DNA of 64,000 nucleotides from positions 124,001 to 188,000 of the forward strand of contig NZ_FNVU01000016.1 in NCBI RefSeq assembly GCF_900107965.1. The letters run 5' to 3'. The DNA comes from Actinacidiphila yanglinensis. Lineage in GTDB: Bacteria; Actinomycetota; Actinomycetes; Streptomycetales; Streptomycetaceae. Position 1 is the stretch's first letter; the number at the start of each line of letters is the position of its first letter. Of this stretch, positions 45,009 through 52,197 are shown in pieces. The notes under the pieces are model-generated. The model saw only the letters and a program-made list of their open reading frames with translations. It did no database searches and was not told the DNA's origin. Both the position numbers and the translations under genes were made by a program.

Positions 45009-45629
45009 TTGACTTACCGCGGCCTGATCCTCGACTTCGGCGGCGTCCTCACCATCCGGATGCGGCTCAACGGCGAAGCCTTCGAGCGCAGCGAGGGCCT
45101 GGTACCAGGCGCCTACTTCCACGCGCTCAATGAGCACCCCGACGGGGTGGCCATCTACAAGGCGCTGGAGGTCGGCGAAGCCACGCAGGAGCAGTGGAAC
45201 CAGGTCATTGGCGGCATCCTCGGGATTGACCCCACGGACTTGATGCGACGAGCCCTGGCAAACCTTCACCTGGAACCCAGCATGATCGACGCAGCGCGCC
45301 GCGCCCGCGCCGCGGGCATCAAGGTCGCCATGCTCTCCAACAGCTTCGGCGTGACCCCCTTCAACCCCTACGAGGCACTGGGGGTGTGGGACGGTAAATG
45401 GGACGCGATCGTGCTGTCCGAGCAGATCGGAGTCCGCAAACCCGACCCCAGCATCTACCTGCGCACCCTCGACCTGCTGCAACTACCAGGCGAGGACTGC
45501 GTGTTCGTCGACGACCACGCAGCGAACCTTCCCCCGGCCGAGGCACTGGGCATCCGCACGATCCACCACACCGACGCCGCAGCGACGTTGCGCCAACTCG
45601 AGGTCCTACTGGATCGACTCGCGGCGTAA
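45009..45629 (+). CDS. HAD-superfamily hydrolase
   Basis: 206 residues from TTG 45009, which has GGAG six bases upstream; an in-frame GTG near 44950 would add about 20 residues and cannot be excluded. All four HAD motifs are present: I in LILDFGGVLT, II in VAMLSNSFG, III in IGVRKPDPSIY and IV in DCVFVDDHAANLPPAEALG. The second Asp of motif I is replaced by Gly, as in some HAD proteins with altered or lost phosphatase activity. A helical cap lies between motifs I and II. Enzymes of this type dephosphorylate or dehalogenate small molecules; the substrate is unknown. Divergent from the XRE regulator. Confidence 0.8.
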   Translation: MTYRGLILDFGGVLTIRMRLNGEAFERSEGLVPGAYFHALNEHPDGVAIYKALEVGEATQEQWNQVIGGILGIDPTDLMRRALANLHLEPSMIDAARRARAAGIKVAMLSNSFGVTPFNPYEALGVWDGKWDAIVLSEQIGVRKPDPSIYLRTLDLLQLPGEDCVFVDDHAANLPPAEALGIRTIHHTDAAATLRQLEVLLDRLAA

Positions 45630-45639
45630 CTTCTAATGC

Positions 45640-45861
45640 GTTTGGCCCGCGACCGTCCCAGCTACGACGGATACGAAGTCCTTCGCCATTCAGGTGAGCT
45701 TGGCCCGCAATCTGCTGGCGACCGGCGAGGCAGATGCCGCCCTCAGCGCCGGAGAGTGCGCCCTCGACCTCGTCCCCCGCGTGGCCTCTCCACGGTGGGG
45801 ACGCCACCTGGACACCTTCGTGCAGGATGTCCGGCAACTCGGAATCCCGCCCCCCGACTAG
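45640..45861 (+). pseudogene. C-terminal remnant of an XRE/TPR regulator
   Basis: A frame without a start codon reads QVSLARNLLATGEADAALSA, then CALDLVPRVASPRWGRHLDT and FVQDVRQLGIPPPD before TAG 45861. This is the typical end of streptomycete XRE-TPR regulators. Only about 55 codons survive. It lies between the HAD and GNAT genes and is not expected to be functional. Confidence 0.6.
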
Positions 45862-45887
45862 TTCGCCGAGCGATACCAGGTGACGCG

Positions 45888-46427
45888 ATGACCCCCGGCA
45901 GTGTCCTCACGATCAGCCACTACCGCCCCCACCATGCCCCGGACATCCGCCGTCGCCTCCTGGACGTCTACGCCGAGGTCTACGCAGCCGAGGCCGCTGA
46001 GGACCCCTTCTTCTCTCTGCCGGCCTTCACCAGGCGCCTGGACCGTCACACCTCGCACCCCGGCTGGGCCTGCGTGATCGGCACTGTGGGCGCTGACACC
46101 GTGGGCTACGCCTACGGGCGCCCGGACTCGGAGTCCGATTGGGCAGACGTGACCGACACCATTGAGGACGTAGCCGCCTTCGCGGAAGGCACCTTCGGCC
46201 TCTGCGAAATCATGGTGCGCCAAGCCTGGCGCGGGACAGGGATTGCCCGCACCCTGCACGACGAGCTGATGAACGGACGCGCCGAAACGCGCGCCAGTCT
46301 CCTGGTCGAGGAAACCCACCCCCGCGTGCGCCAGACCTACCAGCGCTGGGGCTACCGAGTTGTCGGACACCTCCAGCCCGTGAGCGACGCGCCGCTATAC
46401 CACGCGATGATCCTCAAGCTCCGCTGA
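45888..46427 (+). CDS. GNAT-family N-acetyltransferase
   Basis: 179 residues from ATG 45888. The acetyl-CoA binding core is seen near residues 105-135: GLCEIMVRQAWRGTGIARTL corresponds to the Q/RxxGxG/A motif A, followed by HDELMNGRAETRASLLVEET and RQTYQRWGYRVVGHLQPV. Family members transfer an acetyl group to amines of small molecules or proteins. The N-terminal region (RRRLLDVYAEVYAAEAAEDP) is the usual substrate-side helix. The real target is unknown. It follows the regulator remnant and is the last intact gene before the insertion sequence. Confidence 0.82.
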   Translation: MTPGSVLTISHYRPHHAPDIRRRLLDVYAEVYAAEAAEDPFFSLPAFTRRLDRHTSHPGWACVIGTVGADTVGYAYGRPDSESDWADVTDTIEDVAAFAEGTFGLCEIMVRQAWRGTGIARTLHDELMNGRAETRASLLVEETHPRVRQTYQRWGYRVVGHLQPVSDAPLYHAMILKLR

Positions 46428-46629
46428 TAGACCTCTGAGCTCGAGTGTCCAGTGCCAGTGAACCTCGGCTTTTTACCAGCGGAGTTGCTGAGACCCGGCG
46501 ACCTAAGGGGGAACCTCTCCGCCATACAGAACCACTCAGGGCTCCTTCGCAGCACGGGGTCGACTCGCCCACCGGGAGCCTTAAGGTGGACCATCACCAG
46601 GGTCGAAGAAACAGTGATCAACAGTCTTC
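46428..46629. other. intergenic stretch left of the insertion sequence
   Basis: About 200 bp between the acetyltransferase stop and the outer arm of the inverted repeat. No supported gene or strong hairpin was seen. Confidence 0.35.
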
Positions 46630-46727
46630 GGGTCTGGTGCACGATCGGGTGACGTCTTGACCTGCCCCACGTCCTGGGTTCCAGTTCTGGTGGCTGGCTG
46701 ACAGTCCTTCACGGAAGGCTGGCAGTC

Positions 46728-47023
46728 ATGCCTTGTCCCTATCCTCCGGAGTTCCGGGCACGTGCCGTCGCGCTGGACCGCGCCGCAAGCAGGCCAAGCA
46801 GACCGGGGTCGAGCTCGGCATCCATCCCGTCACATTGTCGAAGTGGTTGCGGCAGGACGACATCGACCACGGGCGGCGAGCGGGAACACCGTCAAGCGAG
46901 TCTGCTGAGTTGCGGGCCGCTCGCCGGCGGATCCGTGAGCTGGAGACCGAGCTGGGAATCGTCCGCCAGGCGGCGAAGATTTTGGGCGAGGACAAGCCCC
47001 GCCCAAAAGGCTCTACCCGGTGA
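46728..47023 (+). pseudogene. IS3-family orfA (transposase HTH subunit), frameshifted
   Basis: The natural start MPCPYPPEFRARAVALDR (ATG 46728) lies in one frame and the rest, KQAKQTGVELGIHPVTLSKW then LRQDDIDHG and the leucine-zipper-like RAARRRIRELETELGIVRQA, lies in another. The break is near 46780-46795. Together they form the usual helix-turn-helix plus coiled coil of OrfA, which binds the IS ends. Near the 3' end, CCCAAAAGG could act as the -1 slippery site that fuses OrfA to OrfB. Confidence 0.8.
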
Positions 47024-47886
47024 TCGACCGACTCGTCGACGCCGGGGCACCGGTCGACCGATGCTGCCGGATCCTCGGGGTCGCCCGCCAGAACTACTAC
47101 AAGCACAAGCGCACACCGGCCACACCGCGGCAGTTGCGGCGGGACTGGCTGACCGGACTGATCCGGGAGGTCCACGTCGCCTCCCGTGGCACCTACGGCT
47201 ACCGCCGTATCCACGCCGAGCTCACCATGGGCATGGGCATTCAGGTCTGTTCCAGGACCGTATCGGTGCTGATGACACAGGCCGGCATTCACGGCTTGCC
47301 CGGACCGGCGCGCGTGAAGCGGCTGCGTGGCATCGTCACCGCCGAGGACCTGGTCAATCGCAAGTTCCACCGGTTGCGTCCCGACGAGCTGTGGGTCACC
47401 GACATCACGCAGCACCGCACCACGGAAGGATGGGTCTACTGCGCGGCGGTCCTGGACGCGTTCAGCCGCAGGATCGTCGGCTGGTCCATCGACTCGAGGC
47501 AGGACTCCACCCTCGTGGTCAACGCCTTGGACATGGCCATCCGCAACCGCCGCCCTGAGCCGGGCGGGATCGTTCACGCCGATCACGGAACCCAGTTCAC
47601 CTCGTGGGTCTTCGGGGAGCGGATCCGCTCCGCCGGCCTTCTGCCGTCGTTCGGCACTGTCGGGGACGGCCTGGACAACGCGATGATGGAGTCGTTCTGG
47701 TCCTCGATGCAGATCGAACTGCTCAACCGCAAGCGGTGGAAGACCCGGGTCGAACTGGCCAATGCCATCTTCGAGTTCATCGAGATCTTCTACAACCGCC
47801 AACGAAGACACTCAGCACTGGGCTACCGCACCCCCATCGAGTACGAACTACTCTCCGAGAACCACACCATCCCAGCTGCCGGTTAG
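47020..47886 (+). CDS. IS3-family orfB (DDE transposase)
   Basis: 288 residues from GTG 47020, overlapping the orfA stop. The N-terminal HTH_21-like region (RCCRILGVARQNYYKHKRTP; SRGTYGYRRIHAELTMGMGI) precedes the integrase core with all three catalytic acids: D in DELWVTDITQHRT, D in GGIVHADHGTQFT and E in DNAMMESFWSSMQIE, then the typical FYNRQRRHSALGYRTPIEYE end. Complete by length and motif. Normally made as an OrfAB fusion by -1 frameshifting; here the damaged orfA would limit that. It catalyses cutting and joining at the IS ends. Confidence 0.92.
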   Translation: MIDRLVDAGAPVDRCCRILGVARQNYYKHKRTPATPRQLRRDWLTGLIREVHVASRGTYGYRRIHAELTMGMGIQVCSRTVSVLMTQAGIHGLPGPARVKRLRGIVTAEDLVNRKFHRLRPDELWVTDITQHRTTEGWVYCAAVLDAFSRRIVGWSIDSRQDSTLVVNALDMAIRNRRPEPGGIVHADHGTQFTSWVFGERIRSAGLLPSFGTVGDGLDNAMMESFWSSMQIELLNRKRWKTRVELANAIFEFIEIFYNRQRRHSALGYRTPIEYELLSENHTIPAAG

Positions 47887-47950
47887 CCACCGAGCCTGGA
47901 ACCCAAATGGTGAGGCAGGTCAACCAGTCACCCGATCGTGCACCAGACCC

Positions 47951-48374
47951 CGTCGATGACCTCGGCGGTCTCTTCAACGTGGCGAAGGCGTAGGCGGCCT
48001 AGGGTCGCCACACGTGCATCCCGCAGTCCGTCGCCGGGACTCGGCGTCGACGATCCGGGATGAAGGCGGGCCCTTCCCGGTGTCTACTCTCCGGGTGACA
48101 CTCGGCGGCACTCGGTCACGTCCGCTGAAGTCGTGTATCGAGGGCCACTCGGTGATCTTCTTGTAAGACTACGCGGTGAGTTCGGTGGGCAGGGCGGTCT
48201 CGTCGGTTTCTGACTCGATCGGGTGGCTGGTCCTGGCGACCCTTACGAAGCGGCGGGCTTCGGTCCACGGATCGAGGTCGTCATCCCGGCTAGGTGTCGA
48301 GACAACTGCCGAGTCTCGCCACGCCACCTACGACGACCTGGTGCGACAGCCATCCGAGCCCGACCGGGCTCAAG
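47951..48374. other. degraded intergenic stretch right of the IS
   Basis: About 420 bp without a supported gene. Short frames on both strands lack consistent coding bias. A fragment ATYDDLV near 48320 may belong to the decayed gene continuing at 48375. Confidence 0.35.
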
Positions 48375-48566
48375 GAATCGACGTCCGAGGCCCACCAGGC
48401 CGGTAGCGAGATCCTGGTAGGCATCGTGGACCTCCTGATCGCCATCTGGGACGACCAGCCGGCCCGGTGCTTCGGAGGCACCACGGACGTCCTCGCGTAC
48501 GCGGAACGTACCGGAGTGCCGTGTTCGGTCATCTGGCCCGAAGGGGCAACTCGGGATGCGCGATGA
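48375..48566 (+). pseudogene. 3' remnant of a conserved actinobacterial hypothetical gene
   Basis: The frame reads HQAGSEILVGIVDLLIAIWD, then DQPARCFGGTTDVLAYAERT and GVPCSVIWPEGATRD. This is the C-terminal nucleotide-binding (SLOG/Rossmann-like) part of a protein family common in streptomycetes. The upstream part is in other frames or missing. Not functional as read. Confidence 0.5.
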
Positions 48567-48609
48567 CGCCCTGAGCCTGTTCCCTTTGCGGACAGCGTTG
48601 GTGTGATGG

Positions 48610-48720
48610 TCAGACTGCGAGCGCCCTGGTCTCGTAGTCAGCGGGACTGAGGTCGCCGACGCCGCTATGGAGCCGATGCAATTTGTACCAGCTCTGCCCC
48701 TCACTCTGCCGGCACCAACG
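48610..48720 (-). pseudogene. C-terminal fragment of another IS3-type transposase
   Basis: Leftward frame ending at TGA 48610: RWCRQSEGQSWYKLHRLHSG then VGDLSPADYETRALAV. WYxLxRLHSGxGDLSPADYE is a typical IS3 OrfB tail. Only about 36 codons remain. It marks an older insertion in the same spot. Confidence 0.65.
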
Positions 48721-49094
48721 TCGCATCGCCAGGCAAGCGCGCATTTGCAGGTAGCAGATGAGAACGGCAAGGACCGCTGCCATGGATTGTCCCGGGCGTT
48801 GCGTTCTGGATGCTCACGCCAAGGTGTTCACGGGAAACTCCCTCCCTGGCAGGCACAACACCCCTCCCAACGAACGAACACTCGAAGGAAGCTTCTCGTT
48901 ACTACCGCCCAAACTGCCCCTCCCACCCCACGGACCCCGGTGGTCCATGGCCGAATTGCGCCGTAGGGTGCGCACGTTCGCATCGCGACGATCTGATCAC
49001 AGTGCGAGCCTGATCCGTCGGGAGCGGACCTTCTCGAACAGCGGCTCGTGGTGGGGAGCATCCTGTGACATCAGCACGTACAGGAAACGACGGC
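48721..49094. other. intergenic region before the Tad-like operon
   Basis: About 370 bp with no supported gene. A looser version of the conjugation-region element may be present (TCGCATC at 48721, 12 bases, then CGCATTTGCAG at 48740). It should contain the promoter for the lipoprotein gene. Confidence 0.3.
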
Positions 49095-49655
49095 ATGACG
49101 CGTAGGCACATGCTTAAGGCAAGTGTCATCGTTGTGGTCGCACTCAGCGGGGCAGGGTGCGGCTCGTCCCACGACAAGACAGACACCACACCCACGTCCA
49201 GCCCGCCGACCACGACTGCATCCCCGACACCGGAGGCGATGGCACAGGCGAAGGCAGCCGCAGCGGCCGCCTACGTCAACATGTGGGACGCCGCGGCAGC
49301 TACTTTTCACGCCGGCAAGGTCACGAGCCCAGCGCTGGAGAAGTGGGCGGTCGACAAGGCGTTGGCGGGTCAGGAGGAGGCTGGCCTGTACTACCAGGGG
49401 CGCGGAGACGTCATGCAAGGGAAGCCCCGGTTGTGGCCGAAGGTCACCTCCGTAGAGCTGACCGAGACTCCCTACACCGCGAACATCACCGACTGCATGG
49501 ACAGCAGTCACTACATCGAGGTGGGTAAGAAGACCGGGAAGCCCGTGGGCGGTGTCGACCCCCAAAAGCATCACGTGGTCACTGCGGTTGCCCGTTTCAA
49601 CGGAACATCTTGGGTGATCACGCAGATGACCATCGACCGGGACCGGACATGCTGA
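49095..49655 (+). CDS. lipoprotein of the Tad-type locus
   Basis: 186 residues from ATG 49095 with AGGAA nine bases upstream. A lipoprotein signal is clear: MTRRHMLKASVIVVVALSGA followed by the lipobox Cys in GAGCGSS. A Thr/Ser/Pro-rich linker leads to a small folded domain (AYVNMWDAAAATFHAGKVTS; LWPKVTSVELTETPYTANIT; VARFNGTSWVITQMTIDRDR) resembling NTF2-like lipoproteins. Anchored on the outer face of the membrane. Its end overlaps the next secreted-protein gene by seven bases, and this pair commonly stands at the head of actinobacterial Tad loci. Exact role unknown. Confidence 0.78.
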   Translation: MTRRHMLKASVIVVVALSGAGCGSSHDKTDTTPTSSPPTTTASPTPEAMAQAKAAAAAAYVNMWDAAAATFHAGKVTSPALEKWAVDKALAGQEEAGLYYQGRGDVMQGKPRLWPKVTSVELTETPYTANITDCMDSSHYIEVGKKTGKPVGGVDPQKHHVVTAVARFNGTSWVITQMTIDRDRTC

Positions 49656-50626
49656 AGGCCCTCCGAGCGGGTGTCATCGCCGCGACCGTCTTCGTGTGCA
49701 TCGCCGCCGCACGGCCCGTGGCATGGGCCGAACCGACCAGCCCACCGAGAAACGGTGTCACTTGCCCACCCTACGTACCGAATTGCAACGTCGACGCCGT
49801 GGGGTCCATCCCTCCGAGCCAGGGATCCGGCGGCGATCCCGGCGGTTCTGGAGACAGCAGCACGGGAAACAGTGCGAAGTGTGTGCTCGGCGGAGCTGAA
49901 ATCCCCTGCCAGCGGGATGATCTGGGCTGGTTCAGTTCACTCGATGACTGTTACTGGCGGCTGATGGAGCCGCAGCCGGCAGCAGACGATCCATTGAACA
50001 AGTTCGTGAACGGCTACCCCGCGGGCGGCGATACGGGCAAGGGCAAGTTCTATGAGGTGGCCTGCCCCAACGTGCCCGGGCAGAATCGCGCTCTGCAGAG
50101 CGGGGACTACTGGCGGGCCGCTCCCCCGCCCGGCTTCGGCGGCGGCCCGGACCTAGCTGTGCTCGCCCAGCAGGCCGTTACCAAGATGCGCTTGGAGGGC
50201 GCGGACGTCGGGATTGCACCGAAGCCCGGCGGTAAGGGCGGGTCGGTCGGGCTGCCGGTGTGGGTGTGGAACGGGAAGGGGCCGAGGACGACGGGACCGA
50301 CGTCCGCGAGAGCCACCGCGCTGGGGGTGACCGTGACCGCGACCGCGAGCGTGAAGTCCGTGGCGTGGGGCTTCGGCAACGGCGCGACGGTGAGCTGCCC
50401 GTTCCCCGGCACGCCCTACGCGGCTTCTGACGGTCTCCAAGCGCCCTACGCCGGCAAGGGCCAGTGCGGCTTCGCCGGCTATACCCGCACCGGCTCCTAC
50501 ACGGTGACCGCCACGTCGACGTGGGCGGTGCACTGGGTCGGTGGCGGGCAGCAGGGTGACTTGACCACCACCAGGGCCTCTCAGGTCCGGATCCGCATCG
50601 GCGAAGTGCAGGTCGTCGGCGAATAG
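49649..50626 (+). CDS. secreted protein of the Tad-type locus
   Basis: 325 residues from ATG 49649, overlapping the lipoprotein gene. The signal peptide (MLKALRAGVIAATVFVCIAA, cleavage near AWAEP) precedes a Cys-containing N-terminal part (GVTCPPYVPNCN; KCVLGGAEIPCQRDD; DDCYWRLMEP) and a beta-rich C-terminal half (VGLPVWVWNGKGPRTTGPTS, ATALGVTVTATASVKSVAWG, TGSYTVTATSTWAVHWVGGG) that looks like a PKD-type sandwich. Exported and probably surface-exposed. It lacks a wall-anchoring signal. Similar proteins accompany SAF and TadZ genes in streptomycetes, but their function is not known to me. Confidence 0.75.
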   Translation: MLKALRAGVIAATVFVCIAAARPVAWAEPTSPPRNGVTCPPYVPNCNVDAVGSIPPSQGSGGDPGGSGDSSTGNSAKCVLGGAEIPCQRDDLGWFSSLDDCYWRLMEPQPAADDPLNKFVNGYPAGGDTGKGKFYEVACPNVPGQNRALQSGDYWRAAPPPGFGGGPDLAVLAQQAVTKMRLEGADVGIAPKPGGKGGSVGLPVWVWNGKGPRTTGPTSARATALGVTVTATASVKSVAWGFGNGATVSCPFPGTPYAASDGLQAPYAGKGQCGFAGYTRTGSYTVTATSTWAVHWVGGGQQGDLTTTRASQVRIRIGEVQVVGE

Positions 50627-50653
50627 GCCGGCACGCACCAGGAGGACCAGATC

Positions 50654-51382
50654 GTGAGCCAGACCACCAACCCGTTGCCCGGTCCTGCCGCCGGACACCT
50701 GCCCGGCCCGGCTGGGCCTCCCTCCCAGCGGCCGGTCGCCGCGCCGCGGCTGCTGCGGCAGCGTCGCCGCCGGCCCGGGCTGATCGCGCTGTCCGCGGCG
50801 CTGATCGCCGCTGGGGGTCTGTCGGGGGCGGTGTTGTATGCCTCTTCCGGGCACCGCACCTCGGTCGTGGTGGTCGCGCGCGATGTGCCGATCGGCGCGC
50901 AGATCACCGCCGCGGACCTCTCCGAGGCGCAGATCGCGCTCGACCCGGCGGTCAAGGCGGTCAAGGAGTCCGGGGAGAAAAAGCTGATCGGGCAGCGTGC
51001 CGCGGTGGACTTGAAGGCGGGATCGCTGCTGGCGCCGTCGCAGGTGACCCGCAAGACGCTGGTCGGCCCGGGCGAGCAGTTGGTGGGCGTGAGCGTGAAG
51101 CCGAACCAGCTGCCAGCGACGCCGTTGGTGCCGGGACAGAAGGTGCTGGTCGTGTCGACTCCCGACCCGAACGCCGCGGCGGACTCCGGAGGCAAGAGCA
51201 CGTCGGACGATGCGCCGCCGCAGACGCTGACGGCGACGGTGGTCAAAGTGGGCACTCCGCAGACCGGCACCGGCATCGTGACCGTCGACGTCGCAGTCTC
51301 ATCCGGTGACGGTCCGGCACTGGCCTCGCGGGTCGCGACCGGCGATGTCGCGCTGATTGTCGCGTCCCGGGACGGCAGCTGA
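50654..51382 (+). CDS. SAF-domain protein (CpaB/RcpC-like)
   Basis: 242 residues from GTG 50654 with AGGAGG upstream. One membrane helix (LIALSAALIAAGGLSGAVLY) follows a Pro/Arg-rich cytosolic start. The SAF domain lies at about 70-150 (SVVVVARDVPIGAQITAADL; LIGQRAAVDLKAGSLLAPSQ), then a beta-rich part (GVSVKPNQLPATPLVPGQKV). CpaB/RcpC proteins of Tad systems guide the pilus through the envelope. The TGATG overlap with the TadZ-like gene supports this role. Streptomycetes lack an outer membrane, so it probably acts in the wall zone. Confidence 0.82.
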   Translation: MSQTTNPLPGPAAGHLPGPAGPPSQRPVAAPRLLRQRRRRPGLIALSAALIAAGGLSGAVLYASSGHRTSVVVVARDVPIGAQITAADLSEAQIALDPAVKAVKESGEKKLIGQRAAVDLKAGSLLAPSQVTRKTLVGPGEQLVGVSVKPNQLPATPLVPGQKVLVVSTPDPNAAADSGGKSTSDDAPPQTLTATVVKVGTPQTGTGIVTVDVAVSSGDGPALASRVATGDVALIVASRDGS

Positions 51383-52197
51383 TGGCCGTCGTCGCTCTGG
51401 CCGGGGGGCTGGGCGCTCCGGGCGTGACCACTACTGCGATGGCGCTGCTGATGGCCTGGCCGCTCGCGCCGGGGCAGCGGGTGATCCTGGCGGAGTGCGA
51501 TCCGGACGGCGGCGCGGTCCTGCCCGGCGCACTCCAGGGAACAGTGAGCAACACCTACGGGCTGCGGAACCTCGCGCTCGCCGGCCGCCAGGGCCAGCTC
51601 GCCGACGCGTTCTGGCGCCAGCTCGTCGACGTCACCGACGAGGCCAGCAGGGACCGCCTGGTCCTGCCGGGTGTGTACGACCCGGCGCACACGTCGTCTC
51701 TCGGCCCGGTGTGGGAACAGCTCGCCACGCTGTTCGCCGGGATCGAGCAGCACCAGCACGACGTGTTGGTCGACCTGGGACGGCGGGGAGCGTTCGGCCC
51801 GTCCTCGGTGCTGGCGCAACGCGCCGACGCGGTGCTGATGGTGGCCCGCAACACACTGCGCGGGCTGCAGAGCGCGCAGGTGCGGTTGGGTGCTCTGCGG
51901 GAGCAGTTGGGCGGCGCTACCGAGGTCGGCCTGATCCTGGTGGAGGCCGGGCCGTTCGGGCGTGACGAGGTTCAGCGCAACCTGAGCACTGAGGTGGTGG
52001 CGGTGCTGCCCTGGCAGCCGGAGCAGGCCGCGGTCCTGTCGGACGGAGCGGCGCAGCCGCGGCGATTCGAGAGCGGGGAGCTGATGCGCGCGGCCCGCAC
52101 CGCGACCACCAGGATTCGGCAGATGGTCGCCACTCGCCGCTCCCGCCTAGGCCATCCCGGCATGCCCGGGGGCCGGGAGGTGAGCAATGCGCGCTAA
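51382..52197 (+). CDS. TadZ/CpaE-like ParA/MinD-type ATPase
   Basis: 271 residues from ATG 51382. The fold starts with VVALAGGLGAPGVTTTAMAL, a deviant Walker A in which the usual GKT/S lysine positions are replaced (GAPGVTTT), as is often seen in actinobacterial TadZ-like proteins. ECDPDGGAVLPG (switch-like) and DVLVDLGRRGAFGPSSVLAQ (Walker B) follow. TadZ proteins place the Tad machine at the cell pole or membrane. The altered P-loop suggests weak or no ATP hydrolysis. The gene overlaps the start of TadA by 11 bases. Confidence 0.78.
   Translation: MAVVALAGGLGAPGVTTTAMALLMAWPLAPGQRVILAECDPDGGAVLPGALQGTVSNTYGLRNLALAGRQGQLADAFWRQLVDVTDEASRDRLVLPGVYDPAHTSSLGPVWEQLATLFAGIEQHQHDVLVDLGRRGAFGPSSVLAQRADAVLMVARNTLRGLQSAQVRLGALREQLGGATEVGLILVEAGPFGRDEVQRNLSTEVVAVLPWQPEQAAVLSDGAAQPRRFESGELMRAARTATTRIRQMVATRRSRLGHPGMPGGREVSNAR

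Larger units (their letters stand above)
46658..47922 (+). mobile_element. IS3-family insertion sequence, about 1265 bp
   Basis: Imperfect terminal inverted repeats of 37 bp (46658-46694 and 47886-47922) start with TGACCTGCC and match at 28 positions. They enclose orfA and orfB in the standard IS3 arrangement, with orfB in the -1 frame and a GTGA overlap. No target-site duplication is obvious. orfA carries a frameshift, so autonomous transposition is doubtful. Confidence 0.88.
46630..47950. repeat. 24-bp perfect inverted repeat bracketing the IS element
   Basis: The arms at 46630-46653 (beginning GGGTCTGGTGCACG) and 47927-47950 are perfect reverse complements over 24 bases. Each is separated from the IS end by four bases (GTCT on the left, ACCA on the right). 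Because the arms match better than the IS ends themselves, they probably belonged to a hairpin at the target site whose loop received the element. Confidence 0.7.
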
